Part shown: piece after piece, positions 35,820-46,439 of the stretch
How the letters are laid out: each line of letters begins with the position of its first letter
Position numbering within the stretch: the first letter of the stretch is position 1
Assembly: GCA_905147135.1 (NCBI GenBank)
Contig: LR990045.1
Span: 17,212,173 to 17,276,172 of the forward strand
Source: Blastobasis lacticolella
Taxonomy: Eukaryota > Arthropoda > Insecta > Lepidoptera > Blastobasidae
DNA: 64,000 nucleotides
Direction: 5' to 3'
Program-made: the position numbers and the translations under genes
The notes under the pieces: model-generated
Told to the model about the DNA's origin: nothing
Seen by the model: the letters and a program-made list of their open reading frames with translations, nothing else
The model's database searches: none

Positions 35820-36308
35820 ATATCCGAGCGCCACATTGCCAATGACGCCCCTATATCGCGGAATGTTCGTGTCGCTATGTTGGCAGCATTGCTTTAGTTC
35901 ACCATCGCGACCGCACCGAGCGTTGGCATCGTGCAACACCTTTCATTGTATTGACTATTGACTGATTCTGAACACAGAGAATAATGTATAAAGTAAAATT
36001 ATGGTGTTATTGTCTTAGTTCTTGTTAAAATATATTGTAATATCTCTTAGGCTAAGTGGAATTATGTCTCCGTTAACGTGAAAGTGAAATAAGACAGCCT
36101 GTCGAGTGTTACGCGGCCATTTTACTTGCAATGCGGCAACGGTATACGATCCGCCATTGGAAACGGCCTGTGTCTTTTACTGAGTGCAAGATTTGTATTT
36201 TGTCAAACAGCTCAGCCTAAAAACGAAGGATAACCATGTGTGATAAAAGTGCAGTGCGGACCTCAGTGTAGTGGCACGGTGGTCGGGTGATTCGATGATG
36301 TGTGAACG
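35820..36308 (+). promoter_or_regulatory. Probable promoter and 5' UTR of the AUTS2/tay-like gene
   Basis: This is the 490 bp before the start codon. It is more GC- and CpG-rich than the AT-rich DNA on its left. It contains arthropod initiator-like TCAGT at 36263-36267 and YY1/Pho-like GCCATTTT (36116-36123) with a second CCGCCATT at 36151. No convincing TATA box is seen. The transcription start cannot be placed exactly; an AAACAG at about 36205-36210 could be an acceptor of a 5' UTR intron. The YY1/Pho link is only suggestive, since AUTS2 itself acts with Polycomb proteins. Confidence 0.5.
36236..36271 (+). other. Upstream ORF 1 (11 codons)
   Basis: ATG at 36236 (context ACC before the ATG) opens a frame that closes at TAG 36269-36271, 37 bases before the main start. 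If the mRNA begins upstream of it, scanning ribosomes would meet it before the AUTS2/tay start codon. Confidence 0.5.
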
Positions 36309-36324
36309 ATGGAAAAGGAAGTGA
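36295..36324 (+). other. Upstream ORF 2, overlapping the main start
   Basis: Two consecutive ATGs (36295, 36298) open a 9-codon frame that ends at TGA 36322-36324 and runs over the main ATG at 36309 in another frame. Overlapping uORFs normally lower translation of the main protein, so this suggests translational control of the AUTS2/tay product if it lies in the mRNA. Confidence 0.5.
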
Positions 36325-36548
36325 AGCAGCGCCATCAGAGAAATAGGCGAAGGGAGCGGGCCCAGCGCATGCAAGCACAGCGAGAGAGTAAAGTGAAGGA
36401 TGGGGACAGCGGCGAGGAGGAGTCGCCGGCGCGAGACAAGCAGCCTCGTCCTCCGGCCCGCAGGAAAAAGTCCAAGGAGCCGCTGGGCGAGGAGGATATC
36501 ATTGACGGCTTCGCCATAATGGCATTTCGCACATATGAGGACCTCGAG
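36309..36548 (+). CDS. tay: AUTS2/tay-bridge family protein, coding exon 1
   Basis: First coding exon (80 codons) of the insect counterpart of vertebrate AUTS2 and fly tay bridge. In vertebrates AUTS2 is a nuclear regulator that joins non-canonical Polycomb (PRC1) complexes and also affects the neuronal cytoskeleton; fly tay affects brain and locomotion. Seen: a basic Arg/Lys/Gln-rich start (residues 1-30), an acidic-Ser patch (31-40), a Pro/Arg/Lys stretch (41-60), then EEDIIDGFAI at 61-70 followed by an FRTYEDLE-type ending. This is the hallmark N-terminal block of AUTS2 (EEDIIDGFAM..F.TFEALE in human). The start is fixed by an in-frame TGA at 36303-36305 just upstream and a good context (A at -3, G at +4). 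The exon ends in GAG followed by GTAAGT at 36549, phase 0. Minus-strand frames over the same bases (36177-36563) are shadows. The rest of the gene lies to the right, beyond exon 2. Confidence 0.9.
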
Positions 36549-37932
36549 GTAAGTGCAGTCCATCTTACTATGTGTTACAAGTCACCTTTTTCAATTGTCT
36601 GATAACAAGGGAATGTAACATAAATATAAACTTTAGTATTCCATCACAAGAATTATGTACATAATATTGGTACGTACTTTGTTTACATCACATACTCCTT
36701 TTATCTCCAATAACACGTATTAGGTACAATAATTAATTTGCTAGATAAATTATGTTTTTGAAGATCTGTAATATTATTTTATTTTGAACAAATTCACAGG
36801 TTGATTTTTTATACCTACCTACGTAAAGGAGCGAGTTTTTCATTGTAATCAAATTAATATAAAATTTACATATTTGCTTGGTGAATATGCGATATATACT
36901 TGAATGTTAAAAAGTCTGGTGAACTTCCCTATTATAAAAACAGCGCACCGTAATCGCTTTGGACGTCGCGTCGGAAGTGCATTGACCTATCGGATGAACC
37001 CTACTGCGTAAAGAACGACTTGAGATCGCTAATGAAACTCAGGCAGATTATCGAACGAAAGTAGGTTGTTTAGCACGTGATACTGTTGTATCCATTTATT
37101 TGTCTAGCTCGGTGTAATAAGTATGTAATGTAGTGAGCAGCTGACGTCGCGCGCCGGCCCGAGGGTGCCCGGAGCGCCGCTCTCGGCGCTAGGTACACGG
37201 CGCGGTCTCCCACTAAGTGTAAATTTGGTCTAAGTGGCTTTCGCTCGTTTGTGCTCATTTATCGCGCCCGCCCTCGAATAGAATATGTGTATGTTGAAGC
37301 CTCGTATGTGTACAATAAAACTACATTCCTTGCTATCGTTTTAAATTATGGCGACAGGCTCGCCGTTTGTGGCTCGTTGGTGCGGCGCGCGTATATTACA
37401 GGCCCCGAACAGGTTCCTTTGCTCCTATTTAATTCACCACATGCGTTGTGGTGAGGAACGCTTATGCAATTTTTGCTTACAATGGGTGGTAGTTAATTCC
37501 TACACAACAGGTCTTCCTTGAATACAATTACAGTGAGGAGGATGCCATATGTTATAATGCAATACTTTTTGATGTACGTAGTACATTCTTTGTATGTATT
37601 CATCCCTGTAGGGAAGGATTAAACCTATAAATTATACTTTATTTAACGCTTTATTGCAAACAATAAAACTCAAAAGAAATATCACAATTATAAATGACTC
37701 AACAACATACTCAATTTAAATGAAATAAATATATTCTTTATTCAGGAATGATTTGTGTCACATTGGGATTCACTTAGTGTAGGTTGCTAAAAAGATTTGT
37801 ACAAACTAGTTTTTAAACCCTGAGATCTGAACTAGGCTAGGCTAACTAGGAAGTCGGTGTTCTGTCATGGAAGCTATATAATGAGTAGGATTAAAAAAAT
37901 TATTTTGAGCAAGAACCTTCTTCCTCTATATA

Positions 37933-38003
37933 GGCAGCGGTGACCACTTTCCATCAGGTGGCACCCATTTGCCTGTTTGCCTACCGTATGACATAAAAGG
38001 CTA
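37933..38003 (+). mobile_element. LINE 3' tail
   Basis: GGTGACCACTTTCCATCAGG, then TTTGCCTGTTTGCCTACCG and TATGACATAAAAGG: a well-kept copy of the tail family in intron 1 of the AUTS2/tay gene. Confidence 0.65.
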
Positions 38004-38924
38004 TAATTTTACTCTTTCATTATGTACGAATTGTTCATTACCCTGTCTGATTATTATTATATTGGCAGAAGCTGGGATTGACTACTCAGGTGATAAAAAT
38101 GATTCAAAACAACACAAAAGCCAAGAATGTAATCTAGCAAACTTTCTTAACCAGATTATTGGAAACTCTTATCACTTTACCTAGTACCTACAAACACTTT
38201 GCTATGCCAACATTAATTAAATTTGCCTTTTGTAAGCACTTACTGACCACTATCTACAACTTGTCACCTTGTTGTCAACGTGTTACCTGGGGTGTCTAAA
38301 GTATGCTATAAAATGAATCACTTTAAAGTAATGGATTCAACGAACGATTATGTTGAAATTCTTACTAATTGTTAACCATATATTACACTTCAAACACTAA
38401 TATTCAATCAAATCAGGTAGATGGGATATCTAAACAATGAAGGCCAGCTTTTGCCTGCGACTTTGTGTGAATCACATTTTATTTTTATCCCGTTCATATC
38501 TTAAACTAGTAGGAAGTTAATATACCCTCTTCGTGGAAGAATTCCGAAAAATCCTTTTGTTGTACTCGCTTACTTAGGACCCACAAGGTTCAGCAGTCAG
38601 CTTTGAATGTTATGTTGAAGAGTTGTCTTAGCTGTTTATCTAGGTGGTTTATCTAGAATTGCACTGAATTGTAAGAAATAGAAAATATTAAAATGACATT
38701 GCATGTTCAATAATAGAAGTCGCCATTGCTAGATAAGTTATTTCTATGTAACTCTATGTACTAATAGTACGTAGGTAATATAAGAAAATATATTAGATGT
38801 AGTCTCTCTCATCATCATCTGAGTAGTGAATCCCGGCTTCTGTCAGGAAACTCTCTCAGCCCCACTGTCTGTATTTATTAAATCTTTTCGTAATTTTAAA
38901 TAGTAATATACGGTCACAGGGTAT

Positions 38925-38985
38925 CAATTGGCTCCCGAGACTGTTTAACCAGTCTCAGGATCACCAGTGGAAGGCCTTGGTCAAT
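38925..38985 (-). repeat. Dispersed repeat family D with hairpin
   Basis: Minus-orientation copy; hairpin GAGACTG..CAGTCTC at 38937-38956. Confidence 0.5.
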
Positions 38986-41900
38986 CTCAATATTAATTAC
39001 GCTCAGTTTGGATCTCTGTAAACATTTTTTTCTTGTGATAAAAAGTAGTTTCTGAGTTTATTTATTACAAACAATAAAATTCTCTATTAAAACTACCTAG
39101 AAAATACTAGTGCATGTAACGGTAACAAATTCTTCTTAGTAATTTTTATTTATTTTATGGCACTAGAAGCAGATATTCTGTGATGGAAAAGAGGTATTTT
39201 ACCGAACTATAAGAACTGGCTGAAAAGCTTGTTTCTAAAAATTACACTAAAGTTAGTCCAAAAATTGAAATTCAAAGAAGGATAGCTATATCATGTAAGA
39301 GGTATTGCGCCTTTATGGATTTATGAAAAATACAGAATGACAATCAAAGAATAACCACACCTGCATTCTACCATGTTTAACATATGGCAACTTCACACTA
39401 GTCCTCCGAATTGATTGTGGGTACTAACTTACTAACCAACAACAAATGAATAAAATTTTGGCCTGTCAAAACAGCATAGAACTATTTATTGAAGTCGACA
39501 AAGTCAGATTAAAAGAAATGAAAACTAAAAATAAAACAAGGAAAAGCAAAAACTGTAGAAGGTGGACTGGAAAAGGAGAAGTGGACTAAAATAGTAACAG
39601 AGTGGGTAGCCTAGGGATTGTGGATAATTTAAAGGGATAAAAAGGCAGCTGGTCCTGAGTGGGCGCTGATAGCAAGTGACAGGAAGGCGTAGAATTCTTT
39701 ACAGGTGACCTATATTAAATGTTGAGAGAAACCTTTGCCTCTGAATCCCAACAATCCCAATAATATAAATAAAATGATTACAACAATCAGGTGTTTGTTG
39801 CTACCTGGCCGGTTTCTAGGTGGCCTAGCCAAGATAAGTTTGTTTTGGCACGACCCCCTTATAACCTTTAAGATTACTGTTTGTAATTCAGTCTCAATAA
39901 ATTGAAGAAGATTATAATAAACTATCTTTCAAACAAAGTTAGGTAAGGTAAACTAGGTAGATAAAGGTAAAAAAACAATATATCGAATATGTCAAATTAT
40001 TGATTAATAATTACACTTTATACTGTCCCTACGTATCTATAATTAATTGTAATAATTACTGTCCTTTTTACTTTATTTCACATAACAACATACAGCTACT
40101 GCGTTACAGCTACACACAGGTACATTTTTATTACCTTTTGTGTAACTTTAATTGAAAGATAGGTTTATAAGTTTTAAAAGAAGTTTAGTAGAGCGTGACT
40201 TTGTCATTTGACGGGAAGCGCGTCGCGTAGGGCGAGCGTTAAAAATATTACTCAGCTAACCACTTTCCCACGGTGCAGAGCACTTACCGTGCCGCCTTAT
40301 GTTTCTCGCAGTGTAAGGAACCCAATCTATAATATAATAAACAATTTTCTCTCAACTTTTCATTTACAACCCAACAAAATTGCTCAATAAAACAGTCTTC
40401 TTATAATACGGTACCGCAAAATGTTTTCCGTTTGCCTTGACTAGATCATAAAAGTTTCGGCGCAGCGCTGAAGAAATAGAACTCAGTACCTATATTAAAA
40501 AATAAAATAAAAATGAGCCATGTTCGGAACTAATTTAAAAAGTTTGACGAGACCCGTCTACCTGATAAGCGACCGAAGATTGGATGTGGCATGAAGTTAG
40601 CGCCGTGAAATATCGTAGACATAGAATTTATGCGGAGGGAGCGCTCGATTCATTTACCACGCAGATTCTATTTTGAGTTGAAAAGATTTATTGAAACTTG
40701 AATGAACAAAACTTTGCATAAGATAAATTTTACGGCTTTTCTGTGTACCAGTACTGTCTCTTCGATATTTACTTACGTGCGAATAGAAGTATATGGCTAA
40801 AAACTTCAATAGTGTCATTTCTTTATAAAAAGCTTAGAAACTAATATCATAAGTATGGTCTATAAAACAAGTAAGTATTAAGGAGGTATCTAGTCAGTTG
40901 ATGTATGATTACTTAGGTAGATAGATTAGATTTATTATGCTACAAATACAAGATATATAAAAATTATCAATGACTGATTATTCATTTGTAATAATATTTG
41001 ATTAAAATAAAGATTGTATGTAATTTAATAATTTTGAATACAAAAGTTACATCATTGCGACATTGTTAAACAAAATCAATCAAAAAACAAAGTCGCTATA
41101 AAATCAAACTGCGGCTCGGAGCGCCGACCGAAAGACTGGCGCCCCTAGACACCCTCACGACTCGTCCCCTGCCCCCTGGAGCTCGGTGACTCGGTGTAAG
41201 CACGATGTGACACTAATACTTACCTGAGTAAACTTTAAAACCTACCACTACACTGTTGCGACAATATCTTAGGAACCTTTCGAATTTTGCCGAGCAGCCT
41301 CTATTCATGACAATGTACAACTTTTTGCAGCTAAGTAGATGATGTTGCATTATCTATCTACGAAAGTATTACTAAACCAACAATATTACTACTTATTTAT
41401 TCGAGCTGTGGGCTAATGCCTGATACTTATCACTTATGTCCGCATATAATATATACATGTACATAAACGATGTAATCATAACTCCATCGAGTCTTCTATA
41501 AAACATTATTCTCAATTTATCGAGATTGTAGGTGGGCAGTAAATTACACAAATTGCCGGGTCACCTCATCAGACAGTGCGAACGTCCTTGAAGGGCGGCA
41601 GACACGCGACTGTCGTTTCGAAGAGGCTACATAGCATTGTAACACCGATTAGTTATTAAGTTATGTAAAAATTATATGAAGAATACCTATTATTACACTG
41701 TTACAGTACTTACTACTTAGAAATAGGAAATCTTAATAATTCAAGCGAGCTTGGACGCCGAAAACGTGCGGTTAACTTTTCCTTTCTGCAGCCGAGGGGC
41801 GCGCAGAGTGCAGACATGCAAATGCACAAAATTCAGAAAATTCTCCACACCCTCGGCGAACTTGCGCTAGACTTGCTCGCGACATAGCGCCGTTTTACTC

Positions 41901-42167
41901 TCGAGTATACTGTTGAAACATTGCTTTTGTCTTGACGGCTACCCCGGAAAACTTTTGTTTGTATATTTATCATAAGTTGACTTACGTACGTAAGGAATAT
42001 TTTGAATATTTTCGTTCTTTGCTTTGTAAATTCATAGAATCTGTTTGGTGTTGAAATTGTGACGTTATTTATTTATCAAAGGTCAATCTTGTCCGTTCCT
42101 CCATTTCGCCCGATCTTCAGCATCAGAGCCTTTGGCTCTCGAGTATACTTCCTTGCCTAGCCTAGTA

Positions 42168-42300
42168 TAAAATAAAGTCGCTTTTCGCGTCTGTCTGTAT
42201 TTCCGCTAACTCTTAAACCAAATATGTGTTTGGATTTTGCGCACGTAGCGACAATGCACCTGCGGTTTGGCTTACTTGTTAAAACGTAATCTAGACGTTA
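42168..42300 (+). mobile_element. Helitron-like non-autonomous repeat, 5' part
   Basis: TAAAGTCGCTTTTCGCGTCTG then TCTGTATTTCCGCTAAC, matching the left part of the 6988-7184 copy. Confidence 0.5.
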
Positions 42301-42374
42301 GGAATACTTAGGATCGTAGATCTTATGCGCAATAGCTTCACATTTTTTTCACGCTTGCGTCTCGTTTATCATAT

Positions 42375-42572
42375 ACTAGTGGACCCGGCGCGACTTCGTT
42401 CACGTACACCTACCCACCCTCTACCCATTTTTCTTGCTTATAAACCTTCCTCTTGAATCACTCTATCTATTAAAAAAAACCGCATCAAAATCCGTTGCGT
42501 AGTTTCAAAGATTTAAGCATACAAAGGGACATAGGGACAGAGAAAGCGACTTTGTTTTATACTATGTAGTGA
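42375..42572 (+). mobile_element. Lep1-like non-autonomous Helitron
   Basis: Starts ACTAGTGGACCCGGCGCGAC and has the usual features of lepidopteran Lep1 copies: CTTCGTTCACGTA, CCGCATCAAAATCCGTTGCG, and the end GACTTTGTTTTATACTATGT. Non-coding. It lies 130 bp left of the foldback element. Confidence 0.7.
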
Positions 42573-42703
42573 TTTACATCTCATTAGTTATTACTTTAGT
42601 TACCAAGCAACTATAATATTCATTCCTACAGAATATCAAAACGCTAACCAACAGATTAATGCCGCGTTTGCATTCGCGCGACGAATAAAAATGTCCTAAA
42701 ATT

Positions 42704-42712
42704 TTACTACGG
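42704..42712 (+). repeat. Target-site duplication, left copy
   Basis: TTACTACGG immediately before the foldback element, identical to 44462-44470. Confidence 0.9.
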
Positions 42713-43008
42713 AGCTCTAAAAAGCTAGCAGTACAAAGTGAGCAAAAATTAAAAAAAATATGGTTAAAATTTGTTGCTAATTTGTGGCTAATTAGTTGCC
42801 GAAAAATCGATTTTGTTGCTCTTGCCGATTTCGGGAAATCGTCAACAATGCTAGCTTCAACATAAGCTGGCATGGACTTTAAGATAAAATCATAAATTAA
42901 ATATACAAAATCACTACAAATTAGTTGCTAATTAGTTGCTATAAAACCGAACTAAAAAAAAGTACAAAAAAAAATTTTTTTTTGCAAATAAAATTTTTTA
43001 TTTGCTTT

Positions 43009-43576
43009 GCTTGCTTAAATGTCGATTTTTTTATAGAAAAAAAACGAAATAAATTTGTTGCTCATCTCAGAACTGTTAAGTATCACTCGGAGAACCAGCA
43101 ACTAAATAGACACCCACAGATCGGGTGTCTAAAAAATTGGTGGCTAACAAACCGGCCATGCTTGCTTGAATGTCGATTTTTCCGGTGAAAATCAGAGAAA
43201 TAAATTTGTTGCTTATCTCAGAACTGTTAAGTATCACTTGCAGAACCAGCAACTAAATAGACACCCACAGATCGGGTGTCTAAAAAATTGGTGGCTAACA
43301 AACCGGCCATGCTTGCTTGAATGTCGATTTTTCCGGTGAAAATCAGAGAAATAAATTTGTTGCTCATCTCAGAACTGTTAAGTATCACTAGCAGAACCAG
43401 CAACTAAATAGACACCCACAGATCGGGTGTCTAAAAAATTGGTGGCTAACAAACCAGCCATGCTTGCTTGAATGTCGATTTTTCCGGTGAAAATCAGAGA
43501 AATGAATTTGTTGCTCATCTCAGAACTGTTGAGTATCACTAGCAGAACCAGCAACTAAATAGACACCCACAGATCG
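43009..43576 (+). repeat. 151-bp tandem repeat, left arm (about 3.8 copies)
   Basis: Units start at 43009, 43160, 43311 and 43462, exactly 151 bp apart; the last is cut by the palindrome centre. Copies are almost identical except the outermost, whose first part differs. Each unit contains a 9-bp-stem, 7-base-loop hairpin TAGACACCC..GGGTGTCTA (first at 43107-43131). Confidence 0.93.
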
Positions 43577-43608
43577 ACGGTTTGTTAGACACCAATTTTT
43601 TAGACACC

Positions 43609-44176
43609 CGATCTGTGGGTGTCTATTTAGTTGCTGGTTCTGCAAGTGATACTTAACAGTTCTGAGATGAGCAACAAATTTATTTCTCTGATTTTCACCG
43701 GAAAAATCGACATTCAAGCAAGCATGGCCAGTTTGTTAGCCACCAATTTTTTAGACACCCAATCTGTAGGTGTCTATTTAGTTGCTGGTTCTGCAAGTGA
43801 TACTTAACAGTTCTGAGATGAGCAACAAATTTATTTCTCTGATTTTCACCGGAAAAATCGACATTCAAGCAAGCATGGCCGGTTTGTTAGCCACCAATTT
43901 TTAGACACCCGATCTGTGGGTGTCTATTTAGTTGCTGGTTCTGCTAGTGATACTTAACAGTTCTGAGATGAGCAACAAATTCATTTCTCTGATTTTCACC
44001 GGAAAAATCGACATTCAAGCAAGCATGGCCGGTTTGTTAGCCACCAATTTTTTAGACACCCGATCTGTGGGTGTCTATTTAGTTGCTGGTTCTCCGAGTG
44101 ATACTTAACAGTTCTGAGATGAGCAACAAATTTATTTCGTTTTTTATTCTATAAAAAAATCGACATTTAAGCAAGC
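43609..44176 (-). repeat. 151-bp tandem repeat, right arm (about 3.8 copies)
   Basis: Mirror image of the left array. Equivalent unit borders fall at 43723, 43874, 44024 and 44176, so spacing is 150-152 bp because of single-base indels. Confidence 0.93.
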
Positions 44177-44461
44177 AAAGCAAATAAAAATTTTTATTTG
44201 CAAAAAAAAAATTTTTTTTGTACTTTTTTTTAGTTCGGTTTTATAGCAACTAATTTGTAGTGATTTTGTATATTTAATTTATGATTTTATCTTAAAGTCC
44301 ATGCCAGCTTATGTTGAAGCTAGCATTGTTGACTATTTCCCAAAATCGGCAAGAGCAACAAAATCGATTTTTCGGCAACTAATTAGCCACAAATTAGCAA
44401 CAAATTTTGACCATATTTTTTTTAATTTTTGCTCACTTTGTACTGCTAGCTTTTTAGAGCT

Positions 44462-44470
44462 TTACTACGG
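44462..44470 (+). repeat. Target-site duplication, right copy
   Basis: TTACTACGG immediately after the foldback element, identical to 42704-42712. Removing one copy and the element restores a continuous intron sequence. Confidence 0.9.
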
Positions 44471-45045
44471 CTCCTTTTACTGTTTATTCCCCGGTCGCCC
44501 GCCGCGCCTCCCTCCCAAGTGTAGTTTCGCTGCATGTGGCAGCAATATTTACTTGCGGCGAATATACCTTCCTTTGATAAGCCAGTGCAAATGCAAACTT
44601 GTTTGGCTTGTTGTTGAGAACCGCTTACGTAATTTTATATTCACTAGGCACTTTTTAGACGCCTTTTTATTAAACTGTATGTTTTACCTACACGTTGTAC
44701 GTTCATTCTAATTGGCCAGCTGCTTCTTACTTTTTTAAAGCTAATGGAACGATCAGCATAATGAATGAGTTAATTATTATTTACAGCTAACTATTAAGTA
44801 TTTTGTTCTAAGATTACTTTAATAATATTCTGCTACAGGTTGTTCGAAATGCTTGATATGATTTTGTTTTAATATTGGAAGTAAGATATCAAAAATGTCT
44901 GTACCTACAATAACCGCTTTGATGAGTTCAAAGCACAATGTAGAGCTTCCGCACATTTCGCCTCTACCTAATTTTTTTCTTTTCTCTTTATTTATCACGG
45001 CATCGTTGTCTCATAAAAATAACATTACAGCCAATATTGACGAGG

Positions 45046-45706
45046 GTCATCATCATCAACAGCCAGAAGACGCCCACTGCTGGGCATAGGCCTCCCCCAG
45101 AGATCTCCACAAAGACCGGTCCTGTGCTTTTCGCATCCAGCTGGTACCTGCGATCCTTACCAGGTCGTCGGTCCACCTTGTAGGAGGCCTACCCACGCTG
45201 CGTCTACCGGTACGTGGTCGCCACTCGAGAACTTTACTGCCCCATCGGCCATCTGTTCTTCGAGCTATGTGCCCTGCCCACTGCCACTTCAGTCTGGCAA
45301 TCCTTAGAGCTATGTCGGTGACCTTGGTTCGCTTGCGGATCTCCTCATTTCTGACGCGATCGCGCAAAGAAACTCCGAGCATAGCTCTTTCCATTGCCCT
45401 TTGGGTAACAGTGAGCTTTCTTATAAGGCCCATAGTGAGTGGCCACGTTTCAGCTCCGTAAGTCATCACTGGCAACACACATTGGTCAAAGACCTTCGTC
45501 TTGAGACACTGCGGTAATTGGGACGAAAATATGTGGCGTAGCTTCCCGAACGCTGCCCAACCGAGTTGGATTCGTCGATTGACCTCTTTCTCGAAATTGG
45601 ACCTACCTAGCCGGACTATTTGTCCTAGGTATGTATAGTCGTCAACAACTTCAAGTGGAGTGCCTCCAACTGTCACTGGAGTAGGCACAACATGGACATT
45701 CGACAT
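45046..45706 (-). mobile_element. RTE-clade non-LTR retrotransposon, 3' end with the end of its reverse transcriptase ORF
   Basis: A 216-codon frame (45706 down to 45056) is the C-terminal part of an RTE-type polyprotein. It reads LEVVDDYTYLGQIV near residues 19-32, then the post-RT region with DQCVLPVMTYGAETWPLT and IARLKWQWAGHIAR, ending GRRSVGRPPTRW, DRSLWRSLGEAYAQQW. This is the standard end of these elements. The copy is 5'-truncated: a stop lies just upstream of 45706 and no endonuclease or RT catalytic YADD region is present. It ends in a CAT repeat at about 45048-45058. Its last frame is uninterrupted for 216 codons, suggesting a fairly young insertion. Confidence 0.9.
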
Positions 45707-46070
45707 AATTACGAGGGTGAATGTTTCAAATCATAACTCGAGCCAAAGGAATCGAGGGAGTTACTTATCTGCGAATTCCCCGCGCAATGCTAAGTACCTA
45801 TTTGGTTTCAGATTCGCAGATGGGGTGAAGTGAAAATGATAAAAGCCCTCCCGGCAAGCGGCGGCTTTTATTGTTATCGCATTTAAATCACAACGTTTTA
45901 GTGTACACAGTTCACAATGTATTTGTTTTAATCATTTTAGTCACAGACCGTGTATTTAAATTTAATGCGAATGGAATTAATAAATAGTGTTTGCTTGTTC
46001 GAACATTCATAATTATGTTGAATGAGTGGATCTAAGCGTCTACATTGTATTGTAAACAGAACTTGATGTT

Positions 46071-46385
46071 TTGATTTCTTTTAAATTAAATCTTTGTTTT
46101 ATTCATGAAGATATGATAGATTTCATCCATATTATAACAACCGTATATCTACGTGTAACTCGAGTCTTTATACCGCGCACGTGTAAGATGTGGAATGATC
46201 TCCATCCCGAATTCTCGGACCGTGATTCTTCAAAAGGCATGCCTACCTACAGCTCAGTACAAAGGCTAACACCGCTTCCATTCCCTAAGGGGTATTTATT
46301 TAACCTAAGGGTTACGGATGCTCTGGACGACGGTGACCACTTTCCATCAGGTGGACCATCTGGTCGTGTGCCTGCTTAGGCAATA
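46071..46385 (+). mobile_element. Jockey/CR1-like LINE ORF2 end plus 3' tail
   Basis: The plus-strand frame holds VFIPRTCKMWNDLHPEFSD, the (F/I)PRT..LWN.LP ending of these LINEs, followed by the tail phrase GACCACTTTCCATCAGGTGG and the end TAGGCAATAG. 5'-truncated. Confidence 0.65.
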
Positions 46386-46439
46386 GAAAATGCTAAAATA
46401 ATATAGAAAATTAAGTGATCAATGTGACCCTGTTAGGTA

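Larger units (their letters stand above)
42713..44461. mobile_element. Foldback (FB/MULE-like) transposon, 1749-bp palindrome
   Basis: A giant inverted repeat: left arm 42713-43576, right arm 43609-44461, and a 32-bp unpaired centre at 43577-43608. The termini are AGCTCTAAAAAGC and its complement. It is flanked on both sides by the 9-bp duplication TTACTACGG. The outer ~300 bp of the arms differ by only about three substitutions, small A/T-run changes and an 11-bp duplication present only in the left arm. The inner part of each arm is a 151-bp tandem repeat. The architecture and the 9-bp duplication fit Drosophila foldback elements and Mutator-like elements. Short frames inside (42574-42873, 42925-43188, 43520-43717, 44301-44711) mirror each other across the palindrome and have no recognisable domain, so the element is judged non-coding and non-autonomous. 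Confidence 0.92.

Noticed and set aside
36177..36563. 128-codon minus-strand frame over AUTS2/tay exon 1
   Set aside because: It is the antisense shadow of exon 1, whose plus-strand frame has clear family identity.
43009..44176. Regular repeats suggest a CRISPR array
   Set aside because: The unit is 151 bp with no variable spacers, it forms part of a palindrome, and the surrounding DNA is eukaryotic.
44301..44711. 136-codon frame as a gene
   Set aside because: Its first ~50 codons are the mirror image of the frame at 42873-42574 in the opposite arm of the foldback element; no domain or splice signals.
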